From positions 310,001 through 374,000 of the forward strand of contig NZ_VLLI01000001.1 of assembly GCF_007830615.1 (NCBI RefSeq): a stretch of DNA of 64,000 nucleotides, in the 5' to 3' direction. Position 1 is the first letter of the stretch. Every line of letters begins with the position of its first letter. The position numbers and the translations under genes are program-made. The stretch is from Mucilaginibacter frigoritolerans (GTDB lineage Bacteria > Bacteroidota > Bacteroidia > Sphingobacteriales > Sphingobacteriaceae). Positions 44,562-53,129 of this stretch are shown in pieces. Below the pieces are notes generated by a model that saw only the letters and a list, made by a program, of their open reading frames with translations, did not search any database and had not been told where the DNA came from.

Positions 44562-45434
44562 ATGAAAGCGCGGATAAAAAATTACCTGTCAATAACCAAA
44601 AAGGAATGGAACGGCATGGTAGTTCTTGTTGTTTTGATAACATTGGTATTGGCTGCGCCTTACGTTTATCAATTGTTGCGCAAAGATAATACAATAAATT
44701 TTAAAGATTTTGATAAAGCGATAGCGCAGCTAAGCAAGGTAGAGCAAACACAGGTATATCCTGATAATAAACCTATAGCAGATGATAAATTACAGCATCC
44801 GGTAATGTTTCCCTTTAATCCTAATAACTTAACAGTTGAACAATGGAAACTATTAGGGCTTAGTGAACACCAGGCAGATGTAATTGAACACTATAAAGCT
44901 AAAGGTGGCAGGTTTTACAGAAAAGAAGATGTGAAAAAGATTTATGCCATTACTGCAGCCGATTATATACGACTGGAACCTTATATTAATATCCCGGAAA
45001 TGGAGTACACTACATCAAAAAAAGCCAAACTAGGTGAAGTTATCGAACTAAATAGTGCTGATTCGGCAAGAATGACCATGATAAGAGGAGTAGGGGCATC
45101 CTTTGCGGTGCGTATAATCAGGTACAGAAATCGTTTGGGCGGGTTTTATAGCAAAGAACAATTAAAAGAAATTTACGGAGTTGATTCGGCTAAATATGCA
45201 GAGATTAAAGATGTGGTTTCTGTAAATCCGTCAAAAGTGAAAAAGATCGATATCAATACCATTTCTTTTGATCAGTTAAGGATATTCCCTTACTTAGGAT
45301 ATAAACAAGTGAATGCCATTATACAATACCGCACCCAACATGGTAATTATGAATCTATAAATGACATGAGAAATATTGCCATACTGGATGAAGGAATTTT
45401 GCGTAAAATTGAACCATATTTAAATTTCAAATGA
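44562..45434 (+). CDS. Helix-hairpin-helix (ComEA-like) membrane-anchored protein
   Basis: 290 residues: one N-terminal transmembrane helix (about 18-38, MVVLVVLITLVLAAPYVYQLL) and three helix-hairpin-helix units, at about 90-130 (LLGLSEHQADVIEHYKAKGG), 155-205 (ELNSADSARMTMIRGVGASF) and 225-288 (DINTISFDQLRIFPYLGYKQ). Such units bind DNA non-specifically in ComEA, but Bacteroidota have many such proteins outside competence loci. The stop overlaps the apt start (ATGA), so the two are translationally coupled. Confidence 0.85.
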   Translation: MKARIKNYLSITKKEWNGMVVLVVLITLVLAAPYVYQLLRKDNTINFKDFDKAIAQLSKVEQTQVYPDNKPIADDKLQHPVMFPFNPNNLTVEQWKLLGLSEHQADVIEHYKAKGGRFYRKEDVKKIYAITAADYIRLEPYINIPEMEYTTSKKAKLGEVIELNSADSARMTMIRGVGASFAVRIIRYRNRLGGFYSKEQLKEIYGVDSAKYAEIKDVVSVNPSKVKKIDINTISFDQLRIFPYLGYKQVNAIIQYRTQHGNYESINDMRNIAILDEGILRKIEPYLNFK

Positions 45435-45958
45435 TAGCAGAGCAAATTAAATCGGCCATACGTGATATTCCTGATTTCCCTAAGCCGGGAATTATTTTTA
45501 AAGACATTACTCCCATACTTAAGGCACCTCAATTATGCAGCAATATTGTTGATGCTTTTGTAGAGCAACTTAAAGGGATAAGGGTAGATGCAATTGCCGG
45601 TATTGAAAGCCGTGGCTTTTTATTTGGATTAACACTGGCTACCAAATTGGGTGTGCCTTTTATCCCGGTGCGCAAAGCTGGTAAGCTACCATTTACCATC
45701 AAACAAAAAGCGTACAAACTGGAATACGGTACTGCCGTTATTGAATTACATACTGACGCTTTTGAGCCAGGAAAGCATATACTGATTCATGATGATTTGC
45801 TGGCAACCGGTGGTACCGCGCTGGCAGCAAGCGAGCTAATTAAGGAAATGGGTGGTGAAATAGCCGGATTTTCGTTTGTAGTTGGATTGGGTTTCCTGAA
45901 TGGAAAAGAAAGATTGCAACCGGTGTCAGAAAACTTGATTGTGCTTGCTGATTATTAA
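45431..45958 (+). CDS. apt: Adenine phosphoribosyltransferase
   Basis: Salvages adenine to AMP with PRPP. The 175-residue product starts in the ATGA overlap with the HHH gene and shows IPDFPKPGIIFKDITPIL, GIESRGFLFG, FIPVRKAGKLP and the PRPP loop LIHDDLLATGGTA, all typical of Apt, at normal length. Confidence 0.96.
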   Translation: MIAEQIKSAIRDIPDFPKPGIIFKDITPILKAPQLCSNIVDAFVEQLKGIRVDAIAGIESRGFLFGLTLATKLGVPFIPVRKAGKLPFTIKQKAYKLEYGTAVIELHTDAFEPGKHILIHDDLLATGGTALAASELIKEMGGEIAGFSFVVGLGFLNGKERLQPVSENLIVLADY

Positions 45959-46016
45959 ATATTTAGCGTTTGCGACTTTTTTAAATACTTCTCTTTAGGC
46001 ATTAAATCCTAACCTT

Positions 46017-47261
46017 ATGAAATGTTTGTTTGTGTTATTGTTAGCTGTTTTTTGTGCCATCAATGTTTATGCGCAGAAATCTCAATCCGGTTACCAGCCA
46101 ATTGGAAATGGCAGTGTGCAGGCCAAGAACTTTTACTTGTTAACGCTATTGGAGCACAACGATAAAATAAGATTGGTGCTTGAACATGATAGCGTGCTTT
46201 CGATAATGGCTGTTAAGCAAAATGAAGCAATAGCCAGATGCCTTGCAGTCTGTACAACATATAAGTGTATTACCGATACCTTAAAATTAAGTAGTGAGGC
46301 CATTAATAAAGTTAGCACAAGGTTGGCTTACCTTTATCGCAATAGCGCTGATTTGCAAAAATTAGTAAAAAATGAGCTGATTCCATCCAATTGTTACCGG
46401 CAGGATAGTGCCTATGAAGCGGTAACCCAACTAACTAAAGCCTGGGAACAAGATGCTAAAGACATTAACCATACTATTGACGTTTATGCGAATGGTTTGC
46501 CTCCCAAGTATCCGGCAATTGATTCAATTAGTTTTAATGTAAATAGTCCCGGATATATTAATGTGGTGAAACAAACAACCGCAAAAATATTAGGAGAAGA
46601 GCATAAATCGCGTTTGTTTTTTATGCCAGGCATGACAGCCGCACTTGCTTTTTTAAATGTCAATGGCCGCAATAATGCCGGTGACTATGAGCCCATGGAG
46701 CTTACGGTAAACAAAGCTGCACTGCAGAAAGCCAAAAGTATTGTATGGGCCAATTATAACTATACAGTATTGCTGGTACCTGGTGAAGGGCCAGATAGCA
46801 GTAATACACCTATAAGCAATAGTAGTAAAAACAGGTGCAGAATTGCCGCGGCAGTGTACCATCAATCAAAATCAGCTCCTTTTATTATGGTATCCGGTGG
46901 GAAAGTTCATCCCTACAAAACTCCCTTTTGTGAAGCAGTAGAAATGAAAAGATTTTTGATAGATAGCCTGCAAATACCGGATAGCTCCATTATTTTGGAA
47001 CCTCATGCTCGGCATACTACTACAAATATGCGCAATGGGGTAAGGCTGCTGATTCAATATAACTTTCCCTTATTAATGCCGGCTTTGGTGGTGAGTGACT
47101 CATCGCAAAGTGCCTACATTAGTGGTATGAAACAGCGTTGCATTAATGAGTTGGGCGATGTGCCTTACCAATTAGGTAAACGGATTTCGGTCAATAGTCA
47201 GGAGTTTTATGCTGTTCCTGTAGCCGGACAAATTAACCTAACAGAGCCTCTGGATCCTTAG
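46017..47261 (+). CDS. Secreted YdcF/DUF218-family protein
   Basis: 414 residues with a signal peptide (about 1-19, ending VYAQ). The C-terminal half carries the DUF218/SanA-YdcF fold: YTVLLVPGEGPDSSNTPISNSSKNR, FIMVSGGKVHPYKTPFCEAVEMKRFLID and IILEPHARHTTTNMRNGVRL. DUF218 proteins have been linked to envelope integrity and cofactor binding, but function is unclear. The N-terminal half is a separate helical region. It stands alone between apt and the SusCD locus. Confidence 0.8.
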   Translation: MKCLFVLLLAVFCAINVYAQKSQSGYQPIGNGSVQAKNFYLLTLLEHNDKIRLVLEHDSVLSIMAVKQNEAIARCLAVCTTYKCITDTLKLSSEAINKVSTRLAYLYRNSADLQKLVKNELIPSNCYRQDSAYEAVTQLTKAWEQDAKDINHTIDVYANGLPPKYPAIDSISFNVNSPGYINVVKQTTAKILGEEHKSRLFFMPGMTAALAFLNVNGRNNAGDYEPMELTVNKAALQKAKSIVWANYNYTVLLVPGEGPDSSNTPISNSSKNRCRIAAAVYHQSKSAPFIMVSGGKVHPYKTPFCEAVEMKRFLIDSLQIPDSSIILEPHARHTTTNMRNGVRLLIQYNFPLLMPALVVSDSSQSAYISGMKQRCINELGDVPYQLGKRISVNSQEFYAVPVAGQINLTEPLDP

Positions 47262-47706
47262 GAGATTCCAACCCGTATTTTTTTCTTCTTTAATATTTTA
47301 ACCATCCAAAATGCCTGTGGTTAAACGGGTATCTGTTTTTGATACGTTTTATTGGAATTCGTGATTGACAATTAGTTTTTTAATTGTTTGCGGCCTTTCT
47401 ATGTCTTTATTTTTCTGCTGATTAAATAGAAGCCGGAAAATGCCTCGTGTATTTTCCGGCCACAATTAACTAATTAACTGACTTATTTTTAAACCCTCAT
47501 GGTTAACTTATAATTTAATAAGTCGATTAATTATTAGATAAAACATGAAAAAAATATAAATGTTTTAACTATCTATTTTAAAACATTATATCATTAAAAG
47601 TGTTACCTGAAAATAAACCTATTTGAATTTATTTATTTCTTTATTGGAAACTTTTACTTCCATTTATTTTTTAATTAAATTTATTATTAACTAAATCACT
47701 TATTCA
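47262..47706 (+). other. Long AT-rich leader of the SusC gene
   Basis: 445 bases with no gene. It holds a perfect 10-bp hairpin, GCCGGAAAAT (47432-47441) with ATTTTCCGGC (47451-47460), without a following T-run, and a very AT-rich stretch before the ATG. No TAnnTTTG box is convincing. The promoter and any regulator site of the SusCD locus should be here. Confidence 0.55.
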
Positions 47707-50700
47707 ATGAAAAAATTTTTACTTCTGAATTTGTGCATCCTATTATTAGCTACAACCAGGCTATTTGCGCAAAGTCATGCCGTAACGGGAAAGGTTACGG
47801 GCAAAGACGATGGTTTACCAATTCCGGGTGTAACGGTAAGTATAAGAGGAACAACTACCGGAACTCAAACTAATATCGACGGTAAGTACACCTTAAACGT
47901 ATCGGATGGTGCTGTACTAGTTTTTAGCTTTATTGGTTATTCATCACAAACTTTAACGGTAAGTGGTAATACATTAAATGTAATATTGTCGCCATCGAGC
48001 CAGCAGCTTGGTGAAGTGGTGGTAACCGGTGCATTGGGTATCACCCGTACGCGAAACCAACAAAGCTATGCTGCTCAACAGGTATCAGGCGAGGAAGTTA
48101 GCAAACAACGATCAGATAATTTTATTGATGGATTATCAGGTAAGGTTGCGGGCTTGCAGATCAGTCAGAACAATACCATGGGCGGATCAACTAATGTGGT
48201 ATTGCGTGGTTATAAATCCATAACGGGTAATAATCAGGCCTTGTTTGTAATTGATGGTGTGCCTATTGGTAATGAAAATAACAATGGAAGCAACCAGATG
48301 CAAGGTGGTGGCGGTTATGATTATGGTAGCCCGGCTTCGGATATTAATCCTGACGATATTGAAAGTATTACAATTTTAAAGGGTGCAGCAGCTTCTGCCT
48401 TGTATGGTTCAAGGGGTAGTAATGGTGTTATTTTGATTACGACCAAAAAAGCCAGAAAAGGGCTGGGTATTGTTATTAACTCTACCGTGAGTGTTGGTTC
48501 GATTGATAAATCTACTTTTCCTCAATATCAAAAGCAATATGGTGCAGGGTATGCCCAGTATTTTAATTCTGGGAATATTTTTGGTAATCCAAATGCACAG
48601 GTTGCACCAACTTCAGATGATGCTTCCAATGGCTATGCGTTTAATCCAAACCTGATGATTTACCAGTGGGATGCATTTGATCCATCGTCACCAAATTATG
48701 GCAAGGCTACTCCATGGGTTGCTGCTAAAAATGATCCGACAACCTTTTTTATAAACCCAGTTTCATCTGATCAAAGTATACTAATAACTAATGGTGGTGA
48801 TAATGGGACCTTTAAATTGGGTTATACCAACAGTATTAATAATGGTGTAATACCGAACAGTAACCTAACCAAGAATTTAGTGGATTTTGGAGCCACTTAT
48901 AATATCACCCCCAAATTAATTGTTGGTGCAAATTTAAGTTATTACAATACTAATGGCAAAGGCCGTGGGGGAACTGGCTATGACGGCAACAATTCTGATA
49001 ACAGGAACGTGATGACCAATTTCAGACAATGGTGGGAAGTAAACGTCGATGTTCAGGAGCTGAAAGCTGCTTATAACAGGACTCAATCCAATATCAGCTG
49101 GAATATGGCCGATCCTCAGGATGGAAATACCAGCCCTGCCTATTGGAATAATCCTTATTGGGTGGTTGATCATAACTATGAAACAGATTCACGTAACAGG
49201 TATCTGGGGAATATCAACCTGAATTATAAAGTGACGCCATGGTTAAATATTATGGGCCGTACATCATTGGATACCTATTCGGAATTGGATGAAGAACGTT
49301 ATGATGTGGGGAGTATTGGTGTTCCGTATTATTCAAGGTATAACCATGATTATTCAGAAACCAATTTTGACCTGCTGGCTACGGTTAATAAAAATATTTC
49401 AAAAGACTTTAATTTAAAGGCGCTTTTAGGTGGTAATATTAGAAAGGATTATGATAATAGTATTTTGGCCCAAACAAATGGAGGTTTAATAATACCAGGA
49501 TTATATTCTTTATCTAATTCTTTGAATACACCACTTGCACCAGGGGAATATGATGCAAAAAAGGAAGTCGACGGTGTTTTTGCAGGTGCAACATTAACCT
49601 GGAAAAATATGCTGACTTTGGATGGTACCTTAAGGAGAGATGTATCATCAACCTTACCTGCCAATAATAATAAATATTATTATCCTTCAATATCAGCCGG
49701 TTGGGTTTTTTCAGAGCTGCTTAAGCAGTATAACTGGTTATCATATGGAAAAATAAGAGCCAATTACGCGCAAGTAGGTAGTGATGCACCACTTTACAGC
49801 GTTAATGATACTTATGTAATATTCCCTCCGTTTGGCGCAAACCCGCAAACTTATAATAATCCAACTAAAAATAATTCTGATTTGAAACCAGAACAAACAA
49901 AAAGTAAGGAAATTGGATTGGAGCTTGCATTTTTTAAGAGCCGACTGGGTTTTGACGGAACTTACTATGAAACAAATACATTTGATGAAATATTGCCAGT
50001 AAATGTTTCGGGAGCAACAGGCTATAATTTTAAATATTTAAATGCAGGTAATGTTCAAAATAAAGGTATTGAACTTTCATTAAATGGCACTCCGGTTTTA
50101 ACTCAAAACTTCAACTGGAAAATTACCTTAAACTTTACTGCTGCCAAAAATAAGGTTACTGCACTATATACTGATGCCACAGGACAGGAAGCAAGTAACC
50201 TGGAGTTAGCAAGTTTTCAAAATGGTGAAACGCTTAACGCGCCTTTGAACCAGTCATTCGGTACAATAAGAGGAACAGATTATGTATATAATTCAAAGGG
50301 CCAAAAGCTTATTTATGAAACCGGGCCAAATGCAGGGCAGTATGAAATAACACCAAACTCAAACAATAACATAGGTAATACAAACCCCAACTGGACAGGC
50401 GGTATAAACAACAGCTTTACTTATAAGAGTTTTACGCTTAGCTTTTTGATCGACATAAGAAAAGGCGGGTCTGTTTTCTCAAATGATCTTGCTTATGGTT
50501 TAGCTGATGGAATTTACCCTTTAACAGCATATACCAATGATTTAGGAAAACCGGTGCGCAATACGCTTGCTGACGGTGGTGGCATGATACGCCCGGGGGT
50601 ATATCCTGATGGGCAACCAAACACTACCAGGGTAACTGCTTATAACTATGGCGATTTTGGTGATGGATCAGGCTTGTTACCGCTAAAAGCATTTGTATAT

Positions 50701-50949
50701 GATGCAAGTTATGTAAAACTGCGTGAAGCTCTGATAGGTTATACGATGCCCCAAAGTGTAATTGACAAATGGGCGCCTGTTAAAGAACTTACCTTTCAGC
50801 TTATTGGTAAAAACTTATGGATAATCCATAAAAACCTACCATATGCTGATCCGGAAGACGGCCTGAGTGCAGGCAACCTGCAGGGTATACAAGAAGGATC
50901 ATACCCTACTACACGCACTATTTCACTGAATGTTAAAGTACGTTTCTAA
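47707..50949 (+). CDS. SusC/RagA-type TonB-dependent outer-membrane transporter
   Basis: 1080 residues. Signal peptide (about 1-21, ending LFAQ), then a CarboxypepD_reg-like domain (VTGKVTGKDDGLPIPGVTVSIRG), a TonB box-like segment with QLGEVVVTGALG (about residues 100-111), a plug domain (FVIDGVPIG, SGKVAGLQISQ, SPASDINPDDIESITILKGAAASALYGSRG), and a beta-barrel ending in aromatic RTISLNVKVRF. It lacks an STN domain, so it is not anti-sigma-linked. It forms the import channel with the SusD-like lipoprotein 12 bases downstream. The glycan cannot be inferred from sequence. Confidence 0.96.
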   Translation: MKKFLLLNLCILLLATTRLFAQSHAVTGKVTGKDDGLPIPGVTVSIRGTTTGTQTNIDGKYTLNVSDGAVLVFSFIGYSSQTLTVSGNTLNVILSPSSQQLGEVVVTGALGITRTRNQQSYAAQQVSGEEVSKQRSDNFIDGLSGKVAGLQISQNNTMGGSTNVVLRGYKSITGNNQALFVIDGVPIGNENNNGSNQMQGGGGYDYGSPASDINPDDIESITILKGAAASALYGSRGSNGVILITTKKARKGLGIVINSTVSVGSIDKSTFPQYQKQYGAGYAQYFNSGNIFGNPNAQVAPTSDDASNGYAFNPNLMIYQWDAFDPSSPNYGKATPWVAAKNDPTTFFINPVSSDQSILITNGGDNGTFKLGYTNSINNGVIPNSNLTKNLVDFGATYNITPKLIVGANLSYYNTNGKGRGGTGYDGNNSDNRNVMTNFRQWWEVNVDVQELKAAYNRTQSNISWNMADPQDGNTSPAYWNNPYWVVDHNYETDSRNRYLGNINLNYKVTPWLNIMGRTSLDTYSELDEERYDVGSIGVPYYSRYNHDYSETNFDLLATVNKNISKDFNLKALLGGNIRKDYDNSILAQTNGGLIIPGLYSLSNSLNTPLAPGEYDAKKEVDGVFAGATLTWKNMLTLDGTLRRDVSSTLPANNNKYYYPSISAGWVFSELLKQYNWLSYGKIRANYAQVGSDAPLYSVNDTYVIFPPFGANPQTYNNPTKNNSDLKPEQTKSKEIGLELAFFKSRLGFDGTYYETNTFDEILPVNVSGATGYNFKYLNAGNVQNKGIELSLNGTPVLTQNFNWKITLNFTAAKNKVTALYTDATGQEASNLELASFQNGETLNAPLNQSFGTIRGTDYVYNSKGQKLIYETGPNAGQYEITPNSNNNIGNTNPNWTGGINNSFTYKSFTLSFLIDIRKGGSVFSNDLAYGLADGIYPLTAYTNDLGKPVRNTLADGGGMIRPGVYPDGQPNTTRVTAYNYGDFGDGSGLLPLKAFVYDASYVKLREALIGYTMPQSVIDKWAPVKELTFQLIGKNLWIIHKNLPYADPEDGLSAGNLQGIQEGSYPTTRTISLNVKVRF

Positions 50950-50961
50950 TTATATACGGAC

Positions 50962-52437
50962 ATGAAAAAAACAGCATTAATTTTTGTACTGATGTCGGTA
51001 TTAACGGCATGTACGAAAGACATAACTAAATTAAATATAAATCCAAAGCAACCATCAAAGGTGCCTTCTTATAGTTTGTTTACTGAATCTGAAAGAGTAT
51101 TGGATAGTTCTTTGTGCTCGGCAAATGAAAATTTAAATATATTCCGTTTAATTGAGCAGCAGTGGACAGAGACCACTTATTTAAATGAAACTAATTACCA
51201 GATAACTTATCGCAAACAGCCAGATGCTATTTGGAGCGAATTTTACACAGGCATTTTGATTAACCTTGAAAAAGCAAAATCATTAATGGTTACTGATGTA
51301 ACAGACGCCGGTACCAGGAAAAACGAAACTGCTATAGCCGATATTCTTGAAGTTTACTCTTATTTCTACCTGGTTACTACTTTTGGTAATATTCCTTATT
51401 CGCAGGCATTGAATATCAATAACCCTTTCCCTGCTTATGATGATCAGAAAACAGTTTACTATGCTTTATTAACGCGTTTGGATACTGATATTGCTGCTTT
51501 AGATGCATCAGCGGGCAGTTATGGTTCGGCAGACATTGTGTATGGAGGAAGCCCAGCCAGCTGGATAAAGTTTGCCAATACATTTAAACTTAAAATGGGA
51601 ATTATCATAGCAGATTATGATAATGTAAAAGCAAAAGCAACAGTTGAAGCAGCCTATAATGCTGGAGTTTTTACATCAAATAGTGACAATGCCATATTTC
51701 AATTTCTAACCACTCCACCTAATACCAATCCGATTTGGGTTGATTTGGTACAGGGTGGTAGGCATGACTATGTAGGTACCAGTGGCTTTATTAACCTGAT
51801 GAATCCAAATTCAGCTACGCAAGATCCACGCTTATCATATTATTTTGCCCCGAGTATTGCCAATGGAGTATATGTTGGTGCAGATAATGGATCAGGCAAC
51901 GGAGGTATTGTTTATAGCCAATTTTCATTACCATCGGGGCCCTTACTCACCCCGGGATCTATAGGAACTTTAACTAATCCCGATTTTCCGGGTGATATGC
52001 TCGATTATTCAGAAACAGCGTTTTACCTGGCTGAAGCTGCTGCCAGGGGTTATAGTGTTGGAGGCACGGCAGAAACATATTATAATGCGGCTATCACAGC
52101 ATCAATTATGTATTGGACAGGTTCAACCACTGGTGTGAGTGATTACCTGCTTTTACCTAACGTTGCTTTTGCCACTGCCACCGGCGGTACCGATTTGCAA
52201 AAAATTGCCCAACAGGCCTATATTGCATTTTATAACAGGGGCTGGGATGCCTGGATAGAAAGCAGAAGGCTTAATTACCCGGTGTTACTTCCTCCGCCAA
52301 ATGCAGTTAGTGCTTTTCCGCTTCGTTTTACTTATCCAATTAATGAGCAAAATGTAAATGTGGTTAATTACAATAAAGCATCATCGGCAATAGGTGGTGA
52401 TGCAGTGACTACTAAACTATTTTTTGATGTGCACTAA
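50962..52437 (+). CDS. SusD/RagB-like surface lipoprotein
   Basis: 491 residues with a lipoprotein signal (MKKTALIFVLMSVLTACTKD, lipid-modified Cys17). LNINPKQPSKVPSYSLFTESE at the N-terminus and SWIKFANTFKLKMGIIIADYD in the middle are typical of the SusD-like 2 group; DYSETAFYLAEAAARGYSVGG and FYNRGWDAWIESRRLNYPVL complete the TPR-rich fold. It caps the adjacent SusC transporter and captures glycan. It ends in a strong terminator, so the downstream glycosidase has its own transcript. Confidence 0.95.
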   Translation: MKKTALIFVLMSVLTACTKDITKLNINPKQPSKVPSYSLFTESERVLDSSLCSANENLNIFRLIEQQWTETTYLNETNYQITYRKQPDAIWSEFYTGILINLEKAKSLMVTDVTDAGTRKNETAIADILEVYSYFYLVTTFGNIPYSQALNINNPFPAYDDQKTVYYALLTRLDTDIAALDASAGSYGSADIVYGGSPASWIKFANTFKLKMGIIIADYDNVKAKATVEAAYNAGVFTSNSDNAIFQFLTTPPNTNPIWVDLVQGGRHDYVGTSGFINLMNPNSATQDPRLSYYFAPSIANGVYVGADNGSGNGGIVYSQFSLPSGPLLTPGSIGTLTNPDFPGDMLDYSETAFYLAEAAARGYSVGGTAETYYNAAITASIMYWTGSTTGVSDYLLLPNVAFATATGGTDLQKIAQQAYIAFYNRGWDAWIESRRLNYPVLLPPPNAVSAFPLRFTYPINEQNVNVVNYNKASSAIGGDAVTTKLFFDVH

Positions 52438-52463
52438 TTAGTAGTTTTAACTAAATATTATGG

Positions 52464-52497
52464 AACCCCCAGATGTTTTAACAGCTGGGGGTTTTTG
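52464..52497 (+). terminator. Terminator of the SusCD operon
   Basis: AACCCCCAG (52464-52472) with CTGGGGGTT (52485-52493), then TTTTG: a strong GC stem with a T-run. Confidence 0.85.
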
Positions 52498-52521
52498 TTA
52501 TAAGAGCTAAATTAGGTATTG

Positions 52522-52986
52522 TTAAAATGGCCTGAATAAAGGCCTGCTTATCAATGGCGAAAACGACCAGGGGATAGAGCTTAAAATAACTAACAGACCT
52601 ATGGTAAACCAAATGGCTATTGTTTTAAATTTTTGATTATCTGTTGTTTGTTTTTTTGCTTTGGCTGATCCAATCGTGATCAGGATTATTGCGGTAATCA
52701 TCATGGTAATGTGCTCTATGCCAAAAAATCTGATCTGCCGGTTGTGTACCGCATCCTTGAAATTATGTAGAAAATAATTAACGATTGGGCTGATGAAGTA
52801 TAGCCAAAGCCCGATAACCAATTGCGTATGGGCAATAATTACTGTAATCATCCGGATAAGATTATCCCGTTTGCTATAAGTCTTATATTGAAACCAGCCC
52901 CTATAAGCAGTGATAATGGAAACAAGCAGGCTTGTTAGCACCAGCCAGCGTAATAAGGAGTGAAATGCAAGGATAAATTGATACAT
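52522..52986 (-). CDS. Four-helix membrane protein of unknown function
   Basis: 154 residues with four hydrophobic helices (about 8-27, 44-66, 90-108, 124-142). FHSLLRWLVL and FGIEHITMMITAIILITIG contain histidines reminiscent of cytochrome b561-like proteins, but no complete heme-ligand pattern is clear. It is a common conserved membrane protein in Bacteroidota. It lies on the opposite strand between SusD and the glycosidase-like gene and seems unrelated to the glycan locus. Confidence 0.75.
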   Translation of the reverse strand: MYQFILAFHSLLRWLVLTSLLVSIITAYRGWFQYKTYSKRDNLIRMITVIIAHTQLVIGLWLYFISPIVNYFLHNFKDAVHNRQIRFFGIEHITMMITAIILITIGSAKAKKQTTDNQKFKTIAIWFTIGLLVILSSIPWSFSPLISRPLFRPF

Positions 52987-53129
52987 AAACGAAGCTATAA
53001 CAGGCAGACGATTGGGGAGATATAATATTTTATAATGTGTTAGATCTTTTGAAAAAATTACAAAATAAATTAGTTTATCCTAACTGTTAGTTACCTTTTA
53101 CAATACATTTGGGGTATAAATTAATACTA